Of a DNA stretch of 30,904 bases, positions 20,168 through 28,313 are shown piece after piece. Below the pieces are notes generated by a model. The model ran no database searches. It was not told where the DNA came from and saw only the letters and a program-made list of their open reading frames with translations. Position 1 is the first letter of the stretch. Every line of letters starts with the position of its first letter. This DNA comes from Candidatus Saccharimonadota bacterium. GTDB lineage: Bacteria; Patescibacteriota; Saccharimonadia; Saccharimonadales; JACDBH01. The stretch lies in the NCBI GenBank assembly GCA_020428565.1, contig JAGQMT010000001.1, forward strand, positions 1-30,904, read 5' to 3'. The position numbers and the translations under genes were made by a program.

Positions 20168-21817
20168 ATGAGTAAGAAAGTTTTTTATGATGAAGATGCC
20201 CGTAGAAGAGTACTAGAGGGTGCACGTATACTCTATGAAGCAGTCAAGACAACCATGGGACCAAAAGGTCGCAATGTCGTCATTAGCAAGGCCTACGGCG
20301 CTCCAACCGTTACCCACGATGGAGTTACGGTGGCTAAGGGTGTAGATATAGCTGATGTGGACGACGAAACACTAGGCTACAAAGTCGGTGCCGAGCTAAT
20401 CAAGCAAGCCGCCAACAAAATGAATGATGTTGCCGGAGACGGTACTACAACAGTGACCGTATTGACCTATCACATCCTCAGTGAAGCCAACAAGCTTATT
20501 GCCGCCGGTCACAACCCAATGTTATTACGCAAAGGACTAGAGGCAGCTGCCCAAGACATAATCAAGAAGCTTGACAGCGTCAAAGAAGATATTGCAGGCG
20601 ATTCAAAGCGTGTAGCCGAAGTTGCCACCATATCTGCTGGCGATGCCGAAATTGGCAAGTTAATCGCCGATGTAATAGAAAAAGTCGGCAAAGACGGTGT
20701 AGTAACAGTCGAAGAAGGTCAAGGATTAGCCCTAGAAAGCGAAGTTGTAGAAGGCTTCACGTTCGACCGTGGCTTCCTCAGTCCATACATGGTGTCAGAT
20801 ACTGCTCGTATGGAGGCCGTTATCGACAAGCCCCATATTATCGTCACCGAAAAGAAAATCAGTTCACTCCAGGAATTTTTGCCTGTACTCGAAAAAATTG
20901 CACAAACTGGCAAAAAAGAAATCCTCATCATTGCCGAAGACATAGAAGGCGAAGCTCTAGCCACGCTCGTTCTTAACAAACTTAAGGGCGTTCTAAATGT
21001 TGTCGCCGTCAAAGCACCATCATTTGGTGATCGACGCAAAGATATCCTACAAGACATTGCTATCCTAACTGGTGGTACTTATATCGATGCCGATCAACCA
21101 TTTGAAAACGTCGACCTATCCGACATCGGATCAGCTCGCAAAGTAATCGTTACCAAAGACGAGACCACCATTATCGAAGGAGCTGGTTCAGTTGCCGAAG
21201 TAACAAATCGTATCGCCCAAATCACTACACAGATAGCCAACACCACTTCTGAATACGACAAAGAAAACTACGAGAAGCGCAGAGCCGCCCTTAACGGTAA
21301 GGTTGCTGTTATCAAAGTAGGCGGTGCAACAGAAACCGAAATCGAAGAAGAGAAGTTCCGTGTCGACGATGCTGTCGCAGCCGTCAAGGCAGCCCTAGAT
21401 GAAGGTATCGTACCTGGTGGTGGTGTCACACTCATTAACGTATCAAGCGCAATTAAGTCCGACGATAAAAACGACCCAACTATCGAAGCTGGCAAAAAAC
21501 TACTCGTCAACGCCTTGGAGCAACCGTTTAGAGTGCTCATGACCAACGCCGGTCTCAATGCCGATGAATGGTTACCACAGGTCAAAAAGGCCAAGGTAGG
21601 GCAGGGCGTCAACGTTAATGACCCAACCAAACTAGTCGACCTAAAGGCCACGGGTGTAGTTGACCCAGCCAGAGTAACCAAAGAAGCTGTCCAAAACGCC
21701 TCCAGCATCGCAGGAACGGCCATAACTATGGGCGCACTAGTAGTCGATGTCCCAGAGGCCGAGCCAGTTGCTGCCGGCGGCATGGGTGGCGGTATGCCCG
21801 GCATGGGTATGATGTAA
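20168..21817 (+). CDS. groEL: Chaperonin GroEL (Hsp60)
   Basis: This 549-residue, full-length chaperonin forms a double-ring folding chamber with GroES. It has TMGPKGRNVVI near residue 30, the ATPase motif NDVAGDGTTTVTVL at about 85-98, RAALNGKVAVIKVGGATETEIEE in the intermediate domain, EGIVPGGGVTLI, and the typical Gly-Gly-Met tail (GGMGGGMPGMGMM). A GAAAGGAA Shine-Dalgarno precedes the ATG. Operon with groES, ended by a strong hairpin terminator. Confidence 0.98.
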   Translation: MSKKVFYDEDARRRVLEGARILYEAVKTTMGPKGRNVVISKAYGAPTVTHDGVTVAKGVDIADVDDETLGYKVGAELIKQAANKMNDVAGDGTTTVTVLTYHILSEANKLIAAGHNPMLLRKGLEAAAQDIIKKLDSVKEDIAGDSKRVAEVATISAGDAEIGKLIADVIEKVGKDGVVTVEEGQGLALESEVVEGFTFDRGFLSPYMVSDTARMEAVIDKPHIIVTEKKISSLQEFLPVLEKIAQTGKKEILIIAEDIEGEALATLVLNKLKGVLNVVAVKAPSFGDRRKDILQDIAILTGGTYIDADQPFENVDLSDIGSARKVIVTKDETTIIEGAGSVAEVTNRIAQITTQIANTTSEYDKENYEKRRAALNGKVAVIKVGGATETEIEEEKFRVDDAVAAVKAALDEGIVPGGGVTLINVSSAIKSDDKNDPTIEAGKKLLVNALEQPFRVLMTNAGLNADEWLPQVKKAKVGQGVNVNDPTKLVDLKATGVVDPARVTKEAVQNASSIAGTAITMGALVVDVPEAEPVAAGGMGGGMPGMGMM

Positions 21818-21876
21818 GCCGTAGTCAGCTAACAATCACCCACCAAAGACATACCAAAATCATCACGCAACAATAA

Positions 21877-21906
21877 AAACACCGCCTCATTCCGGGGCGG
21901 TGTTTT
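21877..21906. terminator. Intrinsic terminator after groEL
   Basis: AAACACCGCC/GGCGGTGTTT (21877-21886 with 21896-21905) forms a 10-bp GC-rich stem with flanking A and T runs, so it can work on both strands. It separates groEL from the convergent gene at 21941. Confidence 0.9.
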
Positions 21907-21940
21907 AGGATGTGCGGACCTCTCAATTTATAAAAACGAT

Positions 21941-22228
21941 TTAGGAACGCGCGCCGTTACCACCACCGCCATACTCATTACTATTGCCGTCAGTTACTTC
22001 ATTACCAACCTTCAAGACACCATTAGCATCGGTGAAAGGAGATTGTCTCACTATAGCCTCTACAGCTTCGGACCTTGCCCTTAAGTCTTCTTGCTTCATT
22101 TCTTCCAAAGTATCCAAATCCGCCTGTGAAGCATCTTCACTCAACTCTTCATATACCTCCTGTGTCTCAGGAGGTAGGTCAGGTCCGAATTCCTCGTGAG
22201 ATGGTAGTTGTAATAATTCTTTTTGCAT
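21941..22228 (-). CDS. Small acidic hypothetical protein
   Basis: This 95-residue protein is strongly acidic and helical (ETQEVYEELSEDASQADLDTLEEMKQEDLRARSEAVEAIV), with a Gly/Asn-rich tail (YGGGGNGARS). It has no signal or membrane segment. AAGGA lies about 10 nt upstream of the ATG, and a perfect consensus promoter lies about 55 nt upstream, so it should be strongly expressed. Convergent with groEL. Family unknown. Confidence 0.65.
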   Translation of the reverse strand: MQKELLQLPSHEEFGPDLPPETQEVYEELSEDASQADLDTLEEMKQEDLRARSEAVEAIVRQSPFTDANGVLKVGNEVTDGNSNEYGGGGNGARS

Positions 22229-22282
22229 TGTTTATATTCCTTTTTATTTGTTGATTGTTTAATTTTTATAATTAACATCTGT

Positions 22283-22311
22283 ATTATAGCAAAATATATA
22301 CATTTTGTCAA
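22283..22311 (-). promoter_or_regulatory. Consensus sigma-70 promoter of the small acidic protein gene
   Basis: On the minus strand TTGACA (22311-22306), exactly 17 bp, then TGC-TATAAT (hexamer 22288-22283). Both hexamers are perfect consensus, plus an extended -10, making this the best promoter in the window. Confidence 0.88.
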
Positions 22312-22325
22312 TAATAACGTAATAA

Positions 22326-22589
22326 TTAATAGTCGCTAGTTCTGTTCTTTATCTCTGCATCGCCCAAGGTCAAAATAAGAGACCCGAGGAGATTGTTCAT
22401 GGTCATAATCCTCTCAGCATCTTGCGCTACACTCGGCTGATTTAGGAGCTCAAGACTAACCAATACGCCATTCTCGAAGTAATCTCTATCGAACTTGCGC
22501 TTGAGCTCTTCTAGTTCATCGCTCCGCTCGACCAACCAAGTACGAATCTTGTGGCCATCATAGTCATTTGGTTGTAAGTACTCACTCAT
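22326..22589 (-). CDS. Small helical hypothetical protein
   Basis: This encodes 87 residues starting MSEYLQPNDYDGHKIRTWLVERSDELEELKRKFDRDYF. It is charged and helical, with a probable short coiled coil at about 22-36 and no membrane segment. It has no Shine-Dalgarno; TGA-TATAAT ends 8 nt before the ATG. Function unknown. Confidence 0.6.
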   Translation of the reverse strand: MSEYLQPNDYDGHKIRTWLVERSDELEELKRKFDRDYFENGVLVSLELLNQPSVAQDAERIMTMNNLLGSLILTLGDAEIKNRTSDY

Positions 22590-22597
22590 TATTAAGT

Positions 22598-22606
22598 ATT
22601 ATATCA
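22598..22606 (-). promoter_or_regulatory. Extended -10 promoter of the 87-residue gene
   Basis: On the minus strand TGA-TATAAT (hexamer 22603-22598) ends 8 nt before the ATG at 22589; leaderless initiation is predicted. Confidence 0.55.
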
Positions 22607-22653
22607 TAGTAGTTGTGAAAAAGCAAAGGCTTTATTGGTTTTTGTCAATTTTG

Positions 22654-22682
22654 TTGCCAATAGTGCCAAAATGTAGTAGAAT
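22654..22682 (+). promoter_or_regulatory. Promoter of the LPNTG surface-protein gene
   Basis: TTGCCA (22654-22659), 17 bp, TAGAAT (22677-22682). The start is predicted near 22689, giving a short leader with AGGAG 11 nt before the ATG at 22717. This supports that ATG over the longer frame from 22615. Confidence 0.6.
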
Positions 22683-22716
22683 GTACATAAGTAGAGTTTT
22701 AGGAGTTATCATATCA

Positions 22717-23316
22717 ATGGGATTATTTAATCGCAAACGTACTAATTCATCAGTATTACCAGAGCTAGATCAGTATTATGACGGTCAAAAACGTGACAAA
22801 ACGGGCCTAGCATGGTTACTAGCGGCTATTTCTGTAGCTATAGTTGTATTGTTTTTTATAATTCTATTCCTTGCAGGCAAATGGGCTTATCGAGAACTCA
22901 CAGGTGCCAACGACAATACGGGGGAGTCAAGTCAAGTAGCAGACTCGAACTCTGACGAGTCGCTTAGCTTCGATGGCCTATCTACAAACAACACCACAGA
23001 CAGTGATAATGGTGATAATGCGGACGATACAGCAGATGCAGATGACACCAACTCGTCACAGGATGGCGATACCACCTCAGAAGACACCAGCGATCAATCA
23101 ACTACGGATGAAGAGTTAGAACCAGAGGGCCGAGTAGATGCACCAGCTAGCACTACTACACCCAGTGGTCCAAACACCCCTTATGTCCCGATCACAGGCG
23201 ATAACGAAGCATTGCCAAATACGGGTGCAGAGGGCATTCTAGCTTTGTTTATAGTAGCCTCGACTATAGCAGGTTGCACACATTACGTTTTGAGCACAAA
23301 AAACAATCGTCTCTAG
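22717..23316 (+). CDS. Sortase-type surface protein with LPNTG anchor
   Basis: This encodes 199 residues. A short basic N-terminus (MGLFNRKR) and a membrane segment at about 31-54 are followed by a long Asp/Ser/Thr/Asn-rich, probably extended, acidic region and a Pro/Thr stretch. The C-terminus has the sortase signal: LPNTG at 166-170, then a hydrophobic helix (ILALFIVASTIAGC) and a basic tail (KNNRL). Sortases would cleave between T and G and link it to the cell wall. The N-terminal helix may be an uncleaved anchor, giving a protein fixed at both ends. It is probably a surface stalk or adhesin-like protein; the partner is unknown. Confidence 0.75.
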   Translation: MGLFNRKRTNSSVLPELDQYYDGQKRDKTGLAWLLAAISVAIVVLFFIILFLAGKWAYRELTGANDNTGESSQVADSNSDESLSFDGLSTNNTTDSDNGDNADDTADADDTNSSQDGDTTSEDTSDQSTTDEELEPEGRVDAPASTTTPSGPNTPYVPITGDNEALPNTGAEGILALFIVASTIAGCTHYVLSTKNNRL

Positions 23317-23418
23317 CACTACAGAAACCATCAATCTATCTGTTTACCGACCAAAACCTCAAAATAACACCTTTTGAAGGCAATATTAACTGCAGTTTGC
23401 CAATGAATAATAGTATGG

Positions 23419-24318
23419 CTAACCGTGTTGAGTCAGATAGTTAATCTCGTTGATGATATCGAGTAAAGCCTGAGCCTTGGCTTTTTCGTCGGCGATATTC
23501 TGAGCAGCTTCATAAGCTTCTTTGATAAGTGACTTATCTTCTGTAGACTGCAGAAGCATCATAGTAGTATGAAACTTTTCTTCTGGAGTTTGTTCCAACA
23601 GGCTAATTAACGGTGATAGCTGTTGTAAGGCTTGATCCTTGATGCTGGTAATATCGTCCGTGGAGCTATCGATACCTAAGCTAGAGCTAGGCGTTGCTAA
23701 AACTGGACTGGAACTAAAATCAGAAGACGCAGAGGTCTCAGAACCAAAATTAGCTAGCGCGCTAGTAGCAAGCTCGATACTTTCCGAATCGGCAGTATCC
23801 TCGCTGTCCGTAGAGGAAACTTGTGCAATATCTTCAACAGCATCGCCACTATCTGAGGCTAGCACCGGAACATCAGATGTAACTACATCGTTGTTTGTCG
23901 TAGTTTTTTTAGCGTAATCATATGAGGCATCAATAGTGGTATCCTGAACAACATCTGCCTGCTCATCAACAATTGTAGTCGTAACAGTATCTGGGGCATC
24001 TGTTGACTTCACAGGGCCTTGAGTCGACTCAACGTCGATAATATCGGATTCAGGCAGATCTGGAGCCGATGTAGGCACAGAACTAGGGATATTTATAACA
24101 GGTGACACAGATTCGTTGGTAGTACTGGGCGTAACATCTACTACAGGCAGATCTGGTTGAGGAGTTGCTGTTGATGCGCCTAAATCAGTTGCGACCAACT
24201 GCTGGTCGGTGCTGTCATCGCTACCAAAAATAGAAGGAGACGCACCCGCTACACCGGCATCGGGATGAATCGTACTCGTACTATTGTCATCATGTTGCTT
24301 GTTATTGAATATTCCCAC
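23419..24318 (-). CDS. Acidic low-complexity protein with helical C-terminal domain
   Basis: This 299-residue protein starts at a GTG (24318) with GGAGG 9 nt upstream. Residues about 1-215 are Ser/Thr/Asp/Val-rich and disordered; the last 75 form a helical domain (QALQQLSPLISLLEQTPEEKFHTTMMLLQ, then EAYEAAQNIADEKAKAQALLDIINEINYL). No membrane segment is seen. The start MGIFNNKQ resembles the MGLFNRKR start of the neighbouring surface protein. Family unknown. Confidence 0.65.
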   Translation of the reverse strand: MGIFNNKQHDDNSTSTIHPDAGVAGASPSIFGSDDSTDQQLVATDLGASTATPQPDLPVVDVTPSTTNESVSPVINIPSSVPTSAPDLPESDIIDVESTQGPVKSTDAPDTVTTTIVDEQADVVQDTTIDASYDYAKKTTTNNDVVTSDVPVLASDSGDAVEDIAQVSSTDSEDTADSESIELATSALANFGSETSASSDFSSSPVLATPSSSLGIDSSTDDITSIKDQALQQLSPLISLLEQTPEEKFHTTMMLLQSTEDKSLIKEAYEAAQNIADEKAKAQALLDIINEINYLTQHG

Positions 24319-24408
24319 CTCTGTCCACCTCCAAGGATGTTTTATGTAATTAACGATTTACTTTATAATAACATAAGCTTTTAAAATAGTAGAGGAATTT
24401 ATCAAAAA

Positions 24409-25443
24409 ATGCTTGACGACCTAAAATATATTCACGAAAAAGATGGCCAAGACGCACTGGGGATTGCCAAAAAACAATGGGAGCAACTAGCCTACGGCTT
24501 TGACATTGGTGATTGGCAAATCAACCATGTGACTAATGTTGTCTTCGCTGGAATGGGCGGTTCAGCACTAGCGGCGCTCTTAGCTCAATCATGGCCAGGT
24601 TTTGAAATACCGTTTGAAATATCCAGAGACTATTCAATCCCAAGTTACGTATCTGACACAACGCTTTTTATAGCCTCTAGCTATTCTGGTAATACCGAAG
24701 AAACTATCGAAGCAATTGGCCTCGCACAAGCAAAAGGCGCTCAAATAGCCGTCATCACTGCCGGTGGACAGCTCCAAACAATCGCACAAGACAACAATTT
24801 GCCGTTAGCACTACTACCAAGTGGTATACAACCAAGATTTGCCACCCTCTATAGCTTTAAGGCGTTAATAACAATTCTAGAACACGCCAATTTGCTAGAC
24901 AAAACCGAGGCCAGCAAAGAACTCGCTAGAGCAGGGGAGTTTTTGCACAATGTCATCGCCAAATGGAGGCCTGATGTCAGAACTGATCAAAATCTAGCCA
25001 AACAATTAGCCCTAGAGCTGTCTGGAAGCACCCCGGTTGTTTATGCTGGACCCAAGCTATTCCCAACAGCCTACAAGTGGAAAATTAGCTTCAACGAAAA
25101 CGCCAAAAACGTTGCTTGGTGTAATCAGTTTCCAGAATTCAATCATAACGAATTTCTAGGTTGGAGTTCGCATCCTATTGATAAACCATACAAAATAATC
25201 CAACTCGTCAGCCACCTGGAACATGAACGTGTACAAAAACGGTTCGAGGTGAGTAACAAATTACTCAGTGGGCGCTGGCCGCATCCGTTGACTGTAGAAA
25301 TTCAGGGCAGTGACATATTTGAGCAATTACTTTATGCTGTGGCACTGGGTGATTTTGTGTCATTATATTTGGCCCTGTTGAACGGTCTCAATCCAACCCC
25401 TGTCGACCTAATAGAAAAGTTCAAAACCGACCTGAACAACTAG
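24409..25443 (+). CDS. Bifunctional phosphoglucose/phosphomannose isomerase (SIS domain)
   Basis: This 344-residue protein has two SIS folds. Motifs are VVFAGMGGSALAA, the sugar-phosphate loop FIASSYSGNTEET and the C-terminal PGI/PMI domain (LPSGIQPRFATLYSFKALI, FNENAKNVAWCNQFPEFNHNE with the catalytic Glu/His region). These match the small archaeal/CPR-type enzyme that interconverts fructose-6-P with glucose-6-P and mannose-6-P. AGAGGA lies about 11 nt upstream of the ATG. It is cytoplasmic central carbon metabolism and the only glycolytic enzyme in the window. Confidence 0.88.
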   Translation: MLDDLKYIHEKDGQDALGIAKKQWEQLAYGFDIGDWQINHVTNVVFAGMGGSALAALLAQSWPGFEIPFEISRDYSIPSYVSDTTLFIASSYSGNTEETIEAIGLAQAKGAQIAVITAGGQLQTIAQDNNLPLALLPSGIQPRFATLYSFKALITILEHANLLDKTEASKELARAGEFLHNVIAKWRPDVRTDQNLAKQLALELSGSTPVVYAGPKLFPTAYKWKISFNENAKNVAWCNQFPEFNHNEFLGWSSHPIDKPYKIIQLVSHLEHERVQKRFEVSNKLLSGRWPHPLTVEIQGSDIFEQLLYAVALGDFVSLYLALLNGLNPTPVDLIEKFKTDLNN

Positions 25444-25622
25444 ACATCCATCTAGCATATACCCTCAGGCTTCAGAACCACTGATACAATTCATATAGCG
25501 ACCACTCTATTCATGATGCACTATTTTGTGTAACGACAAAGATAGAAGATAATTATTCATTTATAGATACCTCGCATTACCATAATCAACCTACCTCAAG
25601 ACACCTCCCCTTGGGAGTATGC

Positions 25623-26417
25623 TTAATCACGAATCGCAGCCATCTGCCAGTAATCTTCAAATATAGCTCGTTGCATATCGGCAAAATATTTGCTAACTAT
25701 CTCGGCGCCAACCTTCTTGCCCGCCTGCCAATTATATATGCTAACTGTGTCATTATAAATGCAAAGCTGTTGTGATATTGGTATAACCTCTTTATCTAAA
25801 AAACGACGATTGTATGATTGCTCTACAAAGGCAATGTTTTTTGTAAATTGGTTTGGTTTTCCTTTGGGGTTAACTATCTCCCTAATAATATAGCCAGCGT
25901 CTAAGGTTTTTTGTCGGTGCTTTTCGGCCCAGCGCTGACTGCCTACTAGATCCTGCAAAGTACCATTGGCAAATATCAATATTTCATCTTTTGTCCTCAG
26001 CTCATTCCAAAGCATCTGCTTCATGCCATCCACCCCTTCATAAGTATTAACCTCAAAATCACTACTCCCTAATATGGACTTTTGACCATAGATGGTTTGC
26101 AACACCGGTATCGTCTCATGTAAGGCACTCTTTTTGACGTCTAGCTTTACCTCCTCAGTTTTGATAGCAATCTCTAAGTTCATAGGATTGTTCGCCACGA
26201 GCCTTCTACCAGTGTCATTTTGATTTTCGGCAATCAAACCCCGCTTTTCTAGCTCATCTGCAATCCTATACACCTTAGTGCGATTCACACCAGTTTTGCG
26301 GGCAACCTCTAGATGACTCATTGATTCTTTAAGTAACGCAAGGTACACCTTGCCCTCATCGGCCGAAAGTCCTAGTCTGTAAAGTTGTGATAAAAGATTG
26401 TTTGTGTTGTTCAACAT
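25623..26417 (-). CDS. TrmB-family HTH regulator (second copy)
   Basis: This 264-residue protein starts MLNNTNNLLSQLYRLGLS. The start at 26417 is preferred because a consensus promoter ends 7 nt before it; the longer frame from 26462 would run through the promoter. The winged HTH spans about residues 10-70 (SADEGKVYLALLKESMSHLEVARKTGVNRTKVYRIADELEKRGLI). The C-terminal domain (YEGVDGMKQMLWNELRTKDEILIF) parallels the regulator at 11031. It is divergent from the 26466 gene and close to the LDH2 gene, so it may control both; the effector is unknown. Confidence 0.85.
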   Translation of the reverse strand: MLNNTNNLLSQLYRLGLSADEGKVYLALLKESMSHLEVARKTGVNRTKVYRIADELEKRGLIAENQNDTGRRLVANNPMNLEIAIKTEEVKLDVKKSALHETIPVLQTIYGQKSILGSSDFEVNTYEGVDGMKQMLWNELRTKDEILIFANGTLQDLVGSQRWAEKHRQKTLDAGYIIREIVNPKGKPNQFTKNIAFVEQSYNRRFLDKEVIPISQQLCIYNDTVSIYNWQAGKKVGAEIVSKYFADMQRAIFEDYWQMAAIRD

Positions 26418-26424
26418 AGTGAAC

Positions 26425-26453
26425 AGTTTAGCATTTTTACAATAATATGTCAA
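26425..26453 (-). promoter_or_regulatory. Promoter of the second TrmB gene
   Basis: On the minus strand TTGACA (26453-26448), 17 bp, TGC-TAAACT (hexamer 26430-26425) ends 7 nt before the ATG. The geometry is identical to the promoter of the first TrmB gene. Confidence 0.75.
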
Positions 26454-26465
26454 TATATACAAGTT

Positions 26466-27272
26466 ATGAAAGAATTACAGAATACAATATTAGATCAACA
26501 CGCTAGGGTGCAATCGGCTGGTGAAAACGGTCATACAGTCTTAAGTGAAGCAAAAGGTGAGATTATGCAGGTTGCGACGCCCGACGCTACACAAGATACT
26601 CTTGATAGAACATCTCGTCTTACTAGCCTGAATTATGATACGGTACTATCACGTGCACCAGGCGTGAGAGAGACTGGTTCATTGCCAAGAAGATTAGCAA
26701 AGATTACCAAGGGACTACTTGAGTTCTCTCAGAGAAGTGGCCTAATCGTACCCAACCAAGGTTATGTCGGCCTTATCACACTTGACGAAACCGAAAAAGC
26801 CAGTGATGTTTTCGGCTTTTCAGCAGTATCAGACCAGCAAATTCAAAAAGAAGACCCGATACAAACTGCCTGTGGCGAAGATTTCTTTTATCCACCAATG
26901 ATGTGGGCTAAGGCACTATACTCCGAAGCATATAAAAATCGTGGCGAATCACAAAGAGAGTTGGCAGTACATGAATGGATAGCCAAGCTTGTTGGAGAAA
27001 ATTTATTTCAGGGATCCAAGCCAATCAACGGTGGTCTACTTGGTGCATCTGGATTCATGCCTTCAGGCGGACAAAATGGCATGATGGCAACATTAAAAAG
27101 ATCACCAAAAAGAAAGGAGCATCTACTAGCAGAGGAAGTTCAAGAATTCCGTGGGTCTGGGCTCATGGATCAAGCTTGTCTAGAAGACATCACACCTCAC
27201 GGCAACGTTGATAAAACAAGCGTAGCGTTACTTGCTGGTCATATCCTTATGTCTAAAGGTTCATTAAATTAA
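26466..27272 (+). CDS. Hypothetical protein, 268 residues
   Basis: A soluble protein without signal or membrane segments. The N-terminus is helical and Gln-rich. The middle holds RRLAKITKGLLEFSQRSGLIVPNQGYVGLITLDE, and the C-terminal half has aromatic and helical blocks (DFFYPPMMWAKALYSEAYKNRGESQRELAVHEWIAKLV) ending VDKTSVALLAGHILMSKGSLN. I do not recognise it. It is divergent from TrmB with under 50 bp between starts, so its promoter overlaps the regulator's and co-regulation is likely. No Shine-Dalgarno is seen. Confidence 0.65.
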   Translation: MKELQNTILDQHARVQSAGENGHTVLSEAKGEIMQVATPDATQDTLDRTSRLTSLNYDTVLSRAPGVRETGSLPRRLAKITKGLLEFSQRSGLIVPNQGYVGLITLDETEKASDVFGFSAVSDQQIQKEDPIQTACGEDFFYPPMMWAKALYSEAYKNRGESQRELAVHEWIAKLVGENLFQGSKPINGGLLGASGFMPSGGQNGMMATLKRSPKRKEHLLAEEVQEFRGSGLMDQACLEDITPHGNVDKTSVALLAGHILMSKGSLN

Positions 27273-27283
27273 CTTATTTATAG

Positions 27284-27289
27284 TAAACT
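27284..27289 (+). promoter_or_regulatory. -10 box of the LDH2 gene
   Basis: TAAACT ends 7 nt before the ATG at 27297; no Shine-Dalgarno is present. The same hexamer is used by the HIT and second TrmB genes. Confidence 0.4.
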
Positions 27290-27296
27290 ATATAGT

Positions 27297-28277
27297 ATGA
27301 AAGTTGGTATACAAGAATTAACTGATACTGTACGGCGGGGAGTAGAGAAACTTGGCTATAGTGGTGGTGACGCACAGATTATTACAGACGTACTAATGTA
27401 TGCACAACTTCGTGGCAACAATCAAGGCATCACAAAAATTGCTACTGGTGGCGTACCAAAGCCCGAAGAACTAGAGACGCTTCAGTTATCGACAGAGAAC
27501 AAATGCGCAAAACTTATTTCTGGTGGACATGCCATGGTAGCATTAGTCAAAGCTGCCGATATGGCAGTAAAGTTAGCAGAGGAACACGGTGTAGGGATAG
27601 TTGCCACAAACCGTTCATTTACTTCATCTGGAGCGCTTGGCTTTTTCTCTAGAAGAATTGCCAAAAGGGGATATATAGGGTTTATCTGTGTGGGTAATGG
27701 GTCATTTGCATTTGTTGCGCCAGAAGGCTCCGCCGAGCCAAAGTTTGGTACAAATCCTCTTTCTTACGCCTTTCCTTATAACGGTGGTGAGGTTGTATTT
27801 GATAATGCTACAGCAGCAATGGCGTATTTTGGTATTGTAGAGGCCAAGCTCAACGGAGAAAGTCTGTCTGAAGGTATAGGATTTGACAAAGACGGCAACC
27901 CAAGCACCGATCCAGGTGCTGTACTAGAGGGCTCTATCTCGACTTTTGCTGGACATAAGGGCTATGGACTATCTTTACTAGTGCAGTTACTTGGTGGTCC
28001 GTTTGCAAAGGCTGGTACACCCGGAGTAAACGAAGAGGATGGCTCAGGTAACTTTGTATTAGCTATAGATCCAGGCCTACTTGCTGGTAGAGAGGAATAT
28101 ATGAACCGTGCCACAAAGCTAGTAGAGCAGATAAAATCAGCCAAGCCCCTGCCTGGCAGACAAGTGTACTTACCTGGCGAAAAAGGTGATACCTTAGCAA
28201 CAAAATGTGAAGAAACTGGTGAAGTTGAAATAGCAGATGCCATTTGGAATGAATTGATTGCGTTTATCGAAAATTAG
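27297..28277 (+). CDS. LDH2-family malate/L-lactate-type dehydrogenase
   Basis: This 326-residue NAD(P)-dependent 2-hydroxyacid dehydrogenase belongs to the LDH2/MDG2 oxidoreductase family, unrelated to classical LDH. Family blocks are GVGIVATNRSFTSSGALGFFSRRIAKRGYIGFI, APEGSAEPKFGTNPLSYAFP, DNATAAMAYFGI and the C-terminal GHKGYGLSLLVQLLGGPFAKA. The substrate (malate, lactate, sulfolactate or ureidoglycolate) cannot be decided from sequence alone. It lies 24 nt after the 268-residue gene, which suggests linkage to the TrmB locus, although its own -10 box abuts the ATG. Confidence 0.87.
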   Translation: MKVGIQELTDTVRRGVEKLGYSGGDAQIITDVLMYAQLRGNNQGITKIATGGVPKPEELETLQLSTENKCAKLISGGHAMVALVKAADMAVKLAEEHGVGIVATNRSFTSSGALGFFSRRIAKRGYIGFICVGNGSFAFVAPEGSAEPKFGTNPLSYAFPYNGGEVVFDNATAAMAYFGIVEAKLNGESLSEGIGFDKDGNPSTDPGAVLEGSISTFAGHKGYGLSLLVQLLGGPFAKAGTPGVNEEDGSGNFVLAIDPGLLAGREEYMNRATKLVEQIKSAKPLPGRQVYLPGEKGDTLATKCEETGEVEIADAIWNELIAFIEN

Positions 28278-28313
28278 CTTGAAATAATCGTAAGCATAGA
28301 TTAAAGAGTTGTA

